Source of the DNA: Prostheceraeus crozeri
Taxonomy: Eukaryota; Platyhelminthes; Polycladida; Euryleptidae
NCBI GenBank assembly: GCA_907163375.1
Contig: CAJQUW010007256.1
Coordinates: forward strand, 124,001 to 188,000
DNA length: 64,000 bases
Direction: 5' to 3'
In this document: positions 1 to 11,528 of the stretch, one piece after another
How the letters are laid out: each line of letters starts with the position of its first letter
Position numbering within the stretch: the first letter of the stretch is position 1
Made by a program: the position numbers and the translations under genes
The notes under the pieces: generated by a model
The model's input: only the letters and a program-made list of their open reading frames with translations
What the model was told of the DNA's origin: nothing
Databases searched by the model: none

Positions 1-765
1 CATTATTTATTGCGTTCAGCATGAAATGTTTGAACAATAAATTTACTTCTTTCACTTATTTTGTAACAGGGAAGAACAAATTGATCATTTCTCTTCTTCT
101 ATCGTAGCCGAGATATCAAGAATTTATGGGAAATGACTTGATAGATAGAAAGTACAAATCAACCATTTTAGATGTTTGTTTGACTTCCCATTACGGTGTC
201 ACGCAAGCCAATATCACATTATCTCCAAACTTGAGAAGTCGAAGGCTAATCGCCAAAGCTGAACTGACGGAGAGAACAATAACTAGACTCCATCATCAAA
301 GAAAGATTGCTCGGCAAATGATAAACACATCACTTTCAATTCCAAGTCAAAGTCAGACGTTTGGGATGGAGAACTTTGACAAGAGATTCCTGAATGCGCC
401 ATAGAGAGCTTAAGAAAGCAAAGCAGAACTACTGGTCGTATCAGTTGATATTTAGTATTGAGGTCAACGTTCCTGAGTTGGAGAAAGAGTGCATACGATA
501 AAGCCATTAGGTTGGACATATCAAGAATTCGTGCGGTTTTCCAGTTATTAATTTCAATAAAAATTTTCGGCTTGACAATCATTCTCAAGTAAAAAGTAGT
601 TCTAAAAAGTACACCATTTAAGATATATGCTACCAAGACATCATTTGTGAAGACATTTTCAAATGAAGTCTGCCACTTCGGTTCAGATTATAGGCAACAT
701 AGTCAAAGTCAACACAGAAAGCAAACGTCAATTTCTGTCGTTCGAATTTCTATCAAAGAAGGAGA
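1..765. other. No recognised gene
   Basis: I see no recognisable gene, RNA or terminal repeat here. The longest open frames (126-404 plus, 283-636 minus) overlap on opposite strands, match nothing I know and lack convincing splice signals, so neither is called. Confidence 0.5.
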
Positions 766-860
766 TTGAGATTTGCAATCGGCAAATTAGTGAAATTTCG
801 ACGGGTATTCATTGAATATCGCATCAAGCACACTACTAACATATCACTTAAATTAGTGCG
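766..860. repeat. Dispersed repeat, copy 1
   Basis: This stretch matches the reverse complement of 4535-4625 over about 90-100 bp. A shared core is aaattagtgaaatttcga. It runs directly into the left arm of the inverted-repeat element at 846-1829 and probably belongs to the same family. Confidence 0.55.
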
Positions 861-1829
861 CCCGTAATAATTATTAATTGCTGCATTTTGCAAACAGTTT
901 TTTAATAGAATAATTACATATTGAGTTGCATCCTACGTTGAAAAATGGCAGCTATTCAGGTCTGTTCCCAATTTTACTACTGAGGATGCAACTCAGTATT
1001 TAGTCATTCCAGGGATGCGGAGTCGGAGTCCCGGAGTCCTATCATTTTTCCTGCAGTCAGAGTCCTATCAAATGATAGGACTCCGGACTCTGGCCTCTAA
1101 CTAGACCCGAAATATTATACAAATTATTTATTCTCGTGCATATAGCTGTCACTGTCTTGATATCAACTTTCTCTGTCAAACAAAAGTACAGAGACAGCAG
1201 TGCATGCAAAGCTTGTAATAGTTGAGGGAATGACCCGTGATAGTGAAAAACGGATTGTCGTTTCACTCGGTGATTTACGTAGTAGAAAAGAGAAGCCTTC
1301 CTAGTCTCGATCACACCTACGCACCAAAAGGTCACATCAGAGACAAAAATGAAAATACTAGTTTGTTTGAGAACATTACCTCTTACCCTCACTTTTATCG
1401 TGTGTGATGAGTCCTCTAAAGCGCATGTTCAAATCGAAAGTGTACTCATATTTTTTGAAGAAGGATGGGGATTTTCCTGCCTGGTAGAGACGGGAGAAAA
1501 ACCGTGTGAAGCACACATCAACAAGATGGGAGTAGCGGAGTCGCATGCATCCAACTTATAGCGACATTTGATGAACTGTCATCGAAAATGATTGATAATT
1601 GATACATCAATGATCACCAAAGATAGGTTCAGGTAAGCCTATAATGATCTATGATGTAGGTTACCAGTTAATTTTTCAAAAACTAGACTTTATATATTGG
1701 CCAACCGGAGTCGGAGTCGGAGTCCTGTCAAAATGATAGGACTCCGCATCCCTGAGTCATTCTCTTTACATCGTGCTGCAAAATGTAGCATTTATTAATT
1801 AATACAGCCGCAATAATTTAGGAGACTTA
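846..1829. mobile_element. Older inverted-repeat MITE, split by a hAT element
   Basis: An AT-rich arm at about 846-895 (around gctgcattttgc) is matched in inverted orientation by 1773-1829 (around gcaaaatgtagc), with further similarity outward. Removing the 745-bp hAT element at 1010-1754 plus one copy of its duplication leaves an element of about 230 bp. The arms are imperfect, so this insertion is older than the hAT inside it. The family is unknown; nesting is inferred from the two sets of ends. Confidence 0.45.
1010..1754. mobile_element. Non-autonomous hAT element
   Basis: The ends are perfect 15-bp inverted repeats, cagggatgcggagtc, flanked by a perfect 8-bp target duplication, agtcattc, at 1002-1009 and 1755-1762. 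CAGGG-type ends with 8-bp duplications define the hAT superfamily. Beneath both ends lie repeats of ggagtcctatca, typical subterminal transposase sites. The 745-bp interior has no recognisable transposase; short open frames at 1057-1392 (minus) and 1349-1561 (plus) look incidental. It sits inside an older inverted-repeat element. Confidence 0.9.
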
Positions 1830-1843
1830 TTATTGATTATCAG

Positions 1844-2338
1844 AGTGAATGCAGTGAACCCGGTAAGATCAACGAAAGTGCAATTTACATAGAAATTGAG
1901 AAAATCAAAAATCCTTCAAAACCCTCCCGGGCTAAATCGAAAAATTCACGGCCGGTTCACGGGTGACCAGCAGCAGCTGGTGTTCCGTCAGTATCACATC
2001 GAAAATACCGTTTGCACAGACATGAAAATTGCAAAAATGCGGATTTCATAAATATTTCCATGACTCAAGTATGGGACTTTTTAATAATGACGACTATTTT
2101 TCCAAGAAACACGATATTCACATTGTTTCAAAATATCTCAACATTTCGCGTCAATGCATGCATTATACGTCAAAGATTTTAATCATGTCACGGAGATGAA
2201 TTCATGCAATTTACATATCGAAAAAGTTGGTGCCATTGTTGGTCACCGGTGAACCGCCCGTGAATTTGAGTTTTCCCGGGAAGGTTTTGAGGGTTTTTTG
2301 ATTATCTCGTTGATCTCACTGTATTCATTGCATCCACT
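1844..2338. mobile_element. Foldback MITE, about 500 bp
   Basis: Two arms of about 130 bp face each other: about 1844-1975 and 2205-2338. Shared blocks include agatcaacg, a cccgggaa/cccgggct core and a ggttcacSggtgacca core (S = C or G). There is no coding content. I could not settle the target duplication. A SINE begins two bases after the right end. Confidence 0.75.
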
Positions 2339-2340
2339 AT

Positions 2341-2520
2341 GGTCTCCGTGGCAGAGCGGTTAAGTGCTTCACCCAGCGATCTTTTTCGTTCCGAGGTCGA
2401 ACTCCGGAGATGTCATTAGAAGTCGGCAGGAAGGACATCCGGACTAAAATAACCACAACGCTCCTGAAAAGTGTGTCAGCATCGTCCGAGGCCTCAGTAT
2501 GGGGAGTAGTGACATTAATT
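2341..2520 (+). mobile_element. tRNA-headed SINE, family A, copy 1
   Basis: The head has a tRNA-like A box (tggcagagcggttaag) and a B box (gaggtcgaactcc). It is followed by a core (aagtcggcaggaagg) and a tail ending agtagtgacattaa. The aggaagggcatccgg core resembles 3' tails shared between SINEs and RTE-type LINEs in fish and molluscs, so RTE-driven mobilisation is a reasonable inference. Sister copies lie at 6123-6299 (minus), 39317-39502 and 44732-44917. Confidence 0.85.
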
Positions 2521-3466
2521 TTTTACTGGCCAAATCTGATTGACAAGGAGCGACCCTGAATTTTTCATTGAAAATGTCAGCTAATGAGTCCCTACTACAC
2601 TTTATTAAATAGGCACATTTAATTTGATTCACCCTGCAAATTGCTCCGCAACTATGAGTTTGAGACAGCATCTGTTTTCTGCTGGCGAGAAGACATGCGT
2701 TTCGCAAGATATGTACTTAAGTATACATCGTGCACTTAAGTACCTGAGTATTCAGAAAATACTGTCGTTCAGAACAGGCTTAATTGTGGTGATTGTTCAA
2801 AGATCATGGCTACCACAGCTTCACAGCATGGACGGGTAATGCATGAAGATCCAGGGAATTAGTGTAGATCCTTACGTGCTTCAACGCATGACATTACTCG
2901 CTATTTAAAATCACAATGTCATTCGATGATTCTGTTGTACAGTTCACATTATTAAATAAGTTGTAGTTTCTATGAAAAATCTCACGTTAAGAAAAGACTA
3001 TTTTACTCCTTGGTGCCCTCTCACCACAAGCATGGCTGAGTCGACCACCAAAAGAAACTTTGGGTCATAAAAATCTTATTAAAGAGACAATTCGTGTGGA
3101 GAAGTATGAAGACACATGTATTTGGCCACATTTAGTTGCACTTTGTGTACTTTCTAGCTTCCAGTGCTGGAGTGAATGAGAAATCAAATTCAGAAAGACA
3201 AAGGTCTCATCTACAATTGTCTGTCGTTGATTTGCTTATGTTGTCGCATAATATCTACTTGCGTTGTCTTCCACTGCATTGGTAACCACGTGTACCTAGC
3301 TAAATAAATCCAGGTAACTGATGTCATTTTTAAAGTACAATTGTGTTCGAAGAACCTATTAAGGTATTAATTCAATGCTTTATTGGAAAGAAATTATCAC
3401 TAATGGTGGTGCGGTAACATGAAAGTACATCTGCACAATTCTTGCAAGTTGCAACGTTCTTAACTA
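2521..3466. other. No recognised feature
   Basis: Apart from short open frames of under 90 codons that match nothing known, I see nothing in this interval. Confidence 0.5.
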
Positions 3467-3867
3467 CACTAGGTGACATTGCCACGCGTAACTACGGGGC
3501 ACCCCAAACATCCGTGGCTACGGGGAGTTTATACTTCTACGCGCATACATACGCGCTGCACTAAGAGTCAATAATCACGTGATCTGATACTGTGAAATTA
3601 TGGGGAATTCTATGAATACGCGCGGGAGTGTGTTTATAGTTTACGCGTCGTCTACGGCTGTCCGCGTTGCCGCTTGAACCACAGATGAACCGCTTAGCAT
3701 GTTCTCTCTGCCCTGAGCATGAAATTTAGGTCCTATCACATTGTTTAGCCTCTGATACATACAGACAATGAGACGCAAAGTCTATATAGCAGGAATGTCA
3801 CGCGGAACCACGGAAGTTTAGGATCATGTGAAATAACGCGAAATTGAGCGTGGCATGTCACCCAGTG
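3467..3867. mobile_element. MITE with TA target duplication
   Basis: The ends are inverted: cactaggtgacattgccacg on the left and the complement of cgtggcatgtcacccagtg on the right, about 22 bp with a few differences. TA occurs on both sides (3465-3466, 3868-3869). Further inside, paired ccgtggytacgg / ccacgg blocks extend the symmetry. TA duplication fits Tc1/mariner-type mobilisation. The CACTA-like start is not followed by the 3-bp duplication an En/Spm element would give. About 400 bp, non-coding. Confidence 0.7.
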
Positions 3868-6122
3868 TACAGTCACCCATGCATACTTTGTTATTGGAAC
3901 ATTCTGAAATAGAACGGCAATATCTAAAAATTTTTATACATATTTTTAGGGTAAGGCAATATTGTCATATTTTCTGTGTCGAATCATGTTTACTCATATT
4001 TTGGACATTTTTCTGTAGTTTTAGACTCTAGAGTTGCCGGGAAGAGGGGTGGAAGATTACCGATGCTTGCAGAATGACGCAATATTGATCCTCTCAACAG
4101 CGCGATGCAGTCTGAGGACAGTTCGTGTGCATGCATTGTTTACATATATGAATGTTAACGACGGCTCCAGAAGTGGCTCGTCTGTCGTCTGCCTTTCCTT
4201 GCCAGCCAACCGCTGCTTCGGTAGAGCGTTGTTCTCCATGTTGAAGAAGATGCTATACAAAGACAACCCCTTTCAACATCAAATATAGTAAATTACATTA
4301 CTGTTTTGTAAAGCAAGCTGTAAATGGGTATCTTGTGGCAAAAGTTTGAAATAAATCGTTTTATTTGTCTTTGAACTTTTTAACTTATTTACTTGAAAAT
4401 GGAGACATGATTTTTGCTGTATTTAATCTTCTATCTTACAAAATTACAATTCAAGATTTTTATGTCACATTTGGTTATATTTCAAGCTTTTATAGGTCAT
4501 TTTTTTCGATTTTAGGTAAAAAAAAGTGCCCTATTTAATACAGTTGCACTAACTTAGGCGATATCTAATGAAAACCCATCGAAATTTCACTAATTTTCTA
4601 ATTGCAAGTCTCAATCTTCTGTGCGCTAACCGTGCATCGATCCAGGTGCTGTATATATAATCACTTGTCTGCCTTAACTAACATACTCAGTTCCTTCTTT
4701 CAGAAAACTCAAACGTGTGTTCATCATCTGGGCTAGGTTCCATCAGCATCCTGGTTTAGCAGACTGCCCATAACAAAATCGTATTTCTGAGGATATAAAC
4801 AGTATTGCAATTACTTTTGCGTAATTAATATGCTGTTTCCCAAGAATGATCTACGGTAAGTTAAAAAACCATCCTTCGTCTTCAGCAAATGTCTGTATTC
4901 AACAAAGGCGATGTTAGTAAGTTAGTCACTTTCACACGATACAAGCTCTTATAGCGCGCTCAGTCGACAACGCTGTACATAGCTTTCTCCATACTAATGC
5001 GTGCATCGACAACGCGGAATAGTCCAATAACATGAATCATGACTGAGCGTGGGAAAACAGATATGGAACATAGATATTTAGATTGTCTGTTCGAGAGTAA
5101 ACACAGTATTAGTGTCATGTGACACCTCTGTAGCGACACATTCTAGCTATGGTAATTGTTCTATGTCTGACTTTTCTTCACCCCTCTTCAAAGTCGTAAC
5201 AATAAAGAAAGCAGGCTGCTGAAAGTGAATTCCTGGATGAAAAGAGTGAACACTCTGCAAACACATGGCAAGAACATCCAGCTGAACAATAGCGCAAGCT
5301 CCGCATAGTGCTTCCACATTTACAATGCAGTCAAGGAGTGCTTCGTCTCTGCCAATCTCGCATATCAAACACCAAGGAAGCACCGAAATCTTCGACCGCT
5401 ATCGAGAAGCCCTCATTAACTTGTGTGACTTTCTGTAAAAATATTCGGTTGCATGTAATTTATCACCTGAAGTAGTGGAATTGATAAGGCTTGTGCATTT
5501 CAGAATTAAAGAGAACCCGGTCTTCACTCAGCCTATATTGCTTTGCATCTTGTCATCAGATGGTTCGGTGTGAGAGTCCTGAAGAAAACTCTTCATTTTC
5601 AAATTACAATGGAGTTAAGGGATCTACAGTATTTCGATTTTCCTTTCCATGCTAGACAATTAGGAGTGACTACTCTGCTTCCTACGTATTGCTTACATTC
5701 TAATCATTACTAGCCCACAGTAGATAAGAATGACTAGTTGATTAAATAGCTGTGAGGTTACTAACAACAGTTAAATTTCAGAAGGAATGTCATTCAGTTC
5801 AATTTGGCTGTAATTACGAGATGGTATTTCCTGCAATCAATCCGAGATAAGTTGTGTCCAAATCTATTCAAACCAATCTCACCACTGAAGAAATTGCTTA
5901 TCAAAGAGTCATCTGTCTGTAGTTAAATGATCAGATAGAAATTCATATCAATATATTCCGTGCATTTCAGTTATTATCAACATCATTGTCTCCAAAGTTA
6001 AACTTGGATTTGAACAGAATATGAATCTAGTAATTGACCGCGGTCAAATGAACGTCTGTGGGGAGACTGGCATCAAATGAACATTTTCTTCATAGAAGTT
6101 GTAGTCTCAAGAAAGATGATGG
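3868..6122. other. Mostly unassigned; repeat copy at 4535-4625
   Basis: The one supported item is 4535-4625, an inverted copy of the repeat at 766-860. A minus-strand open frame at 5147-5383 (78 codons, cysteine-containing) sits in a locally less AT-rich patch and could be an exon, but I recognise no family and no good splice pair. The rest shows nothing. Confidence 0.4.
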
Positions 6123-6299
6123 TTTAATGTAACTACTCCCCCTTATTGGGGGATTGGACGGTGCTGACGTAGTCAGACTTTAATCTGGAGAGTTGTGAAC
6201 TTTTAGTCCGAATGCCCTTCCTGATGACTTCCAATGACACTCTCGGGGCTCAACCTCTGAACTGCTTGGCCTCTAGACCGCTAGGCCAAGCATTTAACG
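6123..6299 (-). mobile_element. SINE family A, copy 2
   Basis: Read on the minus strand this has the family order: tRNA-like head (ccaagcagttcagaggttgag region), core gaagtcatcaggaagggcat, then a tail ending agtagttacatta. The B-box area is better preserved than the A box. It aligns end to end with the copies at 2341 and 39317. Confidence 0.8.
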
Positions 6300-7225
6300 G
6301 AGTCTCAAGAACGCAAAAAGATGAAGAAATCTGAAACAGTGAAGCCGAAGGTGATTTCTATTGCTTCCTTCTCTGACAGAGAGACCATAGAGTTTATTGT
6401 CTTCTAAATCTCTATGTTGCTCTTTCTCTATGTGGAAAATCTTTTCGTGGACTGACGATATGGAAAATATAGCATAGACTTTAAGAAGGTGATCTTTCTA
6501 TTTAATTGATTGAAATAACGTTTTTGTTTTGCACGACATTTCTCTTTGATTAACGTTTAACATGGACGCGACATTTTGATTGGGCTGTAGTCCTTCACTA
6601 CCGAACGATTCTGGTTAATATGCTGCCAAATCGATTGTCTTTGAATTCAGTTCGAGTCACGTTTCGATGCCACTTCGTCCGAGCTAGAGTTCACAGGCCT
6701 GGTGTAAAATACACAAAACCCGAGGGAACTGAGTGATGCTTGTTTTCATGTTCTGCAAATATTGTGGGTTTCTATATGAGCGGAGTTGTTTAGGAAAAAT
6801 CTTACTGGCTTTGTTCACAATCAACTCTATTTTTGTTTATCTATATTTCAAAATTGATTTTCAGAATGAAACACTACTTTTTAGAATCGTCAATCTGATT
6901 TGTGAATTATTCTTTGATGAAAAACAACCTATTCAAATATGTTTCATCTAGAAATATCGTTCAAACATGCATATGCATGCTTCTGACAACGAATTGAAAA
7001 ATTTATTACTTTTAATAAATCTATGCAAAATCAGCAAGCACTCATGATGCGTGGTCACCATGAGCGACAATCGACTCAGCCTTAGTTTATATTGAAAGCA
7101 AGAATATGAATATATTGCAGAAAACAAGACATTGCTTTGTGGAGAAATCGGAAACTATTGTGAATTTGACACAGAAATGATGGAAAATGTCGACAAGATC
7201 TTGAGCATCATTCAATTACTTTCCG
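6300..7225. other. No recognised feature
   Basis: AT-rich sequence. The longest open frame (6733-6951, plus) encodes a phenylalanine- and isoleucine-rich 72-residue peptide, as AT-rich noise often does. Nothing else is seen. Confidence 0.5.
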
Positions 7226-7332
7226 CCTTTCCCTACACCAGTTTCTTCCCAAGGTTGACAGACTCGAACCTTTGACTTTCTGCACCTCCATACCGAAGCG
7301 CGGCACTCAAGGAGCAGAGCGATCCTACCAAA
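7226..7332 (-). mobile_element. tRNA-derived SINE head, family C, copy 1
   Basis: On the minus strand it reads as a tRNA-like promoter: A-box region ggatcgctctgctccttgag, then B box ggttcgagtctgt. The same B box and the tgcagaagt / gtgcacttcgg-type middle recur at 15300-15403. A SINE head or tRNA pseudogene is likelier than a working tRNA, because the acceptor stem does not pair and a diverged sister copy exists. Confidence 0.6.
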
Positions 7333-9496
7333 CACTTAATTAGCATGTTAGTTATTCTTCTTCAAATAATCGTGTAAATAATCAATTCTTGGAAAATCAA
7401 CACATGAAGCCACAAAAATGCGATCCACTTGATCATAGAATTCTTTAGATCTAGAAAGGAAAAGTTAGAAAGCAAAGCGTGATAAGCGTCATAATGGTTA
7501 TTTTGAGAAATCCGCGATTTTTTGCTTTGTAGAGAATATGAAACTATTAATTGATTTTCAGACTATTTAATAGCATATAAGTGATAGATTTGCATTGCAA
7601 TATGAAATGGTCTGATCCTCGCTTCGCTTGCACAATCAAAAATCTACTTATTTTTATGCAAAACGCGATAACTGGCATGATTCGTAGGCACACAGTGTGT
7701 TACCATAAATAATCACATTTTGAATAAAACTCAACACGTTTGACTTGTTCCAGTTACCGCAAATCATGATAATGATTAGACATCCACAAAGTGAGTGCAG
7801 AAGGGATGAAGTGTAGGGATGAGTGAACAAAGGACCACATCAGCCTATAACTACGATTATGGCGTATTTGGAATCGTGGCAATTGCAAATAGTTAAGGTG
7901 AATCTAGGGCAAATTCGAGGTATAGAAAAGACGATATTATATTGCTTTCGGAGTGCTTTAAATTAGCATGATTGTGATATGCATGCAAGCTGAATGTTTA
8001 AGTCAATGATGTTTAGAATCTCGACTTAACTATTCAACAGAACATCCATCTACCACAAAGGACTATTTCTGAGGATGATCGCCGATTTTTCAAATTTGGT
8101 GCTTATCGTGCCTTGCATTCAAACTCTTCAAACATTGACCTAAATCGATGCCTCGCCGAGCAACTGAGTCCAAATCACTTAACCAAAAGCCGCAAGTCGG
8201 ATGTCTATGAGCGAAGCCTTCCGACGATTGGACGGGAAACTAAATAACCCATTTCTATGGTAATGTTGGTGATGTATTAGCGATGAAGCAGCCGACTATC
8301 TTCTGATCTGTGATAGACGAGCCTTCTCGATGAACAGACAAAGACAAGCTGCGTGCAATCCCATTGAGATCACCCAACATAATATCAGACACTTTATTGC
8401 CTTTTACATTTCCTGAGAACGGTGAATCTTCACTAGTTTGCTCTCGTTTATGGAGCATTGGCAGATTTTTATCTCTCTAAAGTGATCCACATTCCACTTT
8501 TCTCCTCGCCCCTCAACGGTTATCATCTCAAATCGAAAACAGTTTACATGACTCGCTAATCAGGAAATCTTGAGAGAAAAATTCTCTGAAATATCATCAC
8601 AACTGGAATTTATGAAAATATGCGTTCCGAAATGATTGAAAGAGAGCCGGCGTTAACAACAACAGCTAAACTGTCTGACGGAAATTTGAAATATTTATCA
8701 ATGTTCACGATCGAGCAGCATAGATGTGAATGCCCAGCAGGAAAATTGTTGTCAGAAAGAGGTTCGGGTGTCAAAGTAAAATAATATATGAAAGGTCATT
8801 TGGCGTACATGCGTTTGTAGACATCCTTATAAACAATTAGTGTGTAGACGGTGGTGTTTGAGTTACTTCTTGCCATAAAATTGTCTTCCGATTGATCTCT
8901 CAGATGATCTACTTACATTGTATTACTGCATATTTTCGATACATTTTCATGTTCATCAGTATATCAGAGAAAAACCATTCTGGCAGTAAATGAGAATGAA
9001 TGCAATTTTCAGTATCAAATTTAATTTTATGGTCAATTTCTGCAGTTGATAGGCAGTGGATTTATAAACGATTCCATTTTGTGTTGATTCCCTCACAGTT
9101 TTAATGTCGGCGAGGACGTCGTTTCCATAATGCAAAACCATTAATTTAAATATGACTGCCGCTTTATTAACTTGGATGCTTGAACACATACATCAAGGAA
9201 AATTTAGCCGCAATTATATCAGCGTGTCCATTGTACAGGAGTTGCATTATTCAAAAGAAATGTTGTGAACAGTGTCCCGATTCTGAATTTTTGCAGAATT
9301 CGCGCCTACCGCAAAATTTTCATAAGTCAAGTTATAACATAAATCATCGGTGTTATATTATTGATTGATGTTTCGTTCAATTTATGAACATTCCATCATC
9401 ATATTATGATCATTTGATTTTCATGTAATACAATTGACCTAATTAAGCAAAGTATACATGTATGTTAATAACAAGTATCAAGAAAAACCAAATAAA
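7333..9496. other. No recognised feature
   Basis: I see no terminal repeats, transposon domains or host exons. The minus frame 8255-8458 (67 codons, polar, no stop) is the only coding-like patch and matches nothing I know. Confidence 0.45.
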
Positions 9497-9799
9497 CCAA
9501 CTCCCTCCAGAGCAGATTGGTTTCAGGAACGACCAATCCACTGTTGATCCTCATCACAGAGGACATTGAGCTGGACTTTGAAAACGGCTACAAATGCGGC
9601 ACTGTTTTCGTGGAGCTCACCGCGGCTTGCGATTCGGTACTTCGGGTGCTCCCTGAATAGACATTTGGTGCTCATTTGGTGAATAGACATATTGTCCTGG
9701 AATAAGGTTCCCATGGACATCCGAAATTCAAATGCAGCTTCTATGAAAGTGACAAGTTATCTGAGAAGCTACCTTCAAAGACAAAGTGGCATTACTGCA

Positions 9800-9942
9800 T
9801 CGTGACTTGACTTTCCAAGTTCACTCTATCTTAGTTTCCTTTTTTACTCCATGTTTTCTAGTTTGTTCGTTTGAATTTACTGTATTTAGATTAGTCACAT
9901 GCATGTCACATGTCGTGAATACAATACAATACTTGGTGTGAT
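9800..9942 (+). mobile_element. Probable short insertion in the LINE
   Basis: The LINE reading stops near 9650-9800 and resumes at about 9943. Between them is pyrimidine-rich, non-matching DNA ending gaatacaatacaatact. A short tandem repeat at the end is typical of CR1/L2-type LINE 3' tails, so a truncated LINE tail is the likeliest content. No target duplication was identified. Confidence 0.35.
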
Positions 9943-10611
9943 TCTTTCAAAATCTGTTACTGAATAACCGCAGCATAGTCATACTCACCAGCGACGGACA
10001 GCAAAGTTGGCGGCGACGTATGAAAAGCGGGGTTCCCCAGGGATCCATCTTAGCCCCGATTCTCTTCAACGTCTGTATACACGACTTACCAGACACCCAG
10101 TCGAAGAAGTACGCTTATGCTGACGACCTGGCACTCCGTGCGACTGCCCGATACTGGCCCCAGATCGAAGCCACACGTTACCTTCATCAGTGGCTCAAAC
10201 TGAGCAAAACGAAGACAACCTGTTCTGCTTTCCAACTTTGTAACAGAGAAGCTAGACGGGAGTTTGGACGTCCGAATCGACAACGGCCGGCTTCCCTTCG
10301 AGCCGCAACCGAAGTACCTCGGAGTGACCCTGAGCTTCCAGAAACATGCCGAGACCATTAGAGCGAAACTATCTGCACGCGTCGCCCTCCTGCGTCGACT
10401 GGCCGGTAGCACGTGGGGCACTTCAGTACACACCCTCAGGACTTCAGCGCCTTCCGATTCACCAACGAGTATTGCTCTGCCGCATGGGGGCGGTAGGTAC
10501 CAGAAAAAGGTAGACATCGCCCCCAATGAAACTATGCGGTTGGTAGGGGGCTGCTTGCGGGCGACACCGAGCGACTACCTGTCCATCGTGAAGGGAATCC
10601 CTCCAGCAGAC

Positions 10612-11494
10612 CAGTGGTCGGGCCAGCTCAGAGGAAGAAATTTACGCAGGAGGGTAAAATTTGATTAATGGTAGTACTTTCAAAAGAGCTATACGCGATC
10701 AGCCAGTAATATTTCCCGCAATACACCAAACTACATAACTAACATTTTCACGTGGTTCAAAATGTACTGGTTTATCTTCAGTTTAAGGTTTTTGAATGCT
10801 TGATACACTTGCGTGAAAAGAAAATTCATTGTAGGTCAACTTAAAGTCACTATATCTAAAATGAAGGAGTAAGTCCTACTGTAATATTATTTTGTTTTAA
10901 AAAGTGTAAATTATTTTAAAATATCTTAGTATTGTGCATGAGAAAGGAATGAAAAAAACAAATTTTCATTGTGATATAATACAGTGTAGTTGTTGAAAAA
11001 TAGAGGACTCTATGACTAAATTGACGCTATTCAGACTTATATACGGCGATAAAAACTATCAAAGACATAAATTAACAAAAACAAATGTTAAAAAAGGAGT
11101 TGCATTACACGAGAAAGAGTATCTAGCAACATTTTGTGTGGTTTTTCGAAAATGAAACTGGGCAATTCTACATAGTAACAATACGAAGAATTTTAGCTGA
11201 TGTTAAGTTATTTCAGCTGATTCGCTCAGACACAGAAAGGAATGAAGGTTTCTTGAAAATATGACGAACAAATACAATCAAAACTGAGATGTACAGTGAA
11301 ACTTTAGATTGCAAAAGTCTGTATCGCGAGAAGTATACGTATCATGGATTATTTTACTTTTTGACAAAGATGTAGATAATCATCATTCTCGCGTGTACGC
11401 GAACATTCCATTTTTGCATGATCAAATGCAGCGAATATCTGATATTACGTATTGCCATTTGATTAAGTCATCAATACTTAAGAAAAAATGACAG

Positions 11495-11528
<34 letters not shown>

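Noticed and set aside
3467-3867. CACTA (En/Spm) element
   Set aside because: The end begins CACTA, but the flanks give TA rather than a 3-bp duplication, and the other end reads CACTG.
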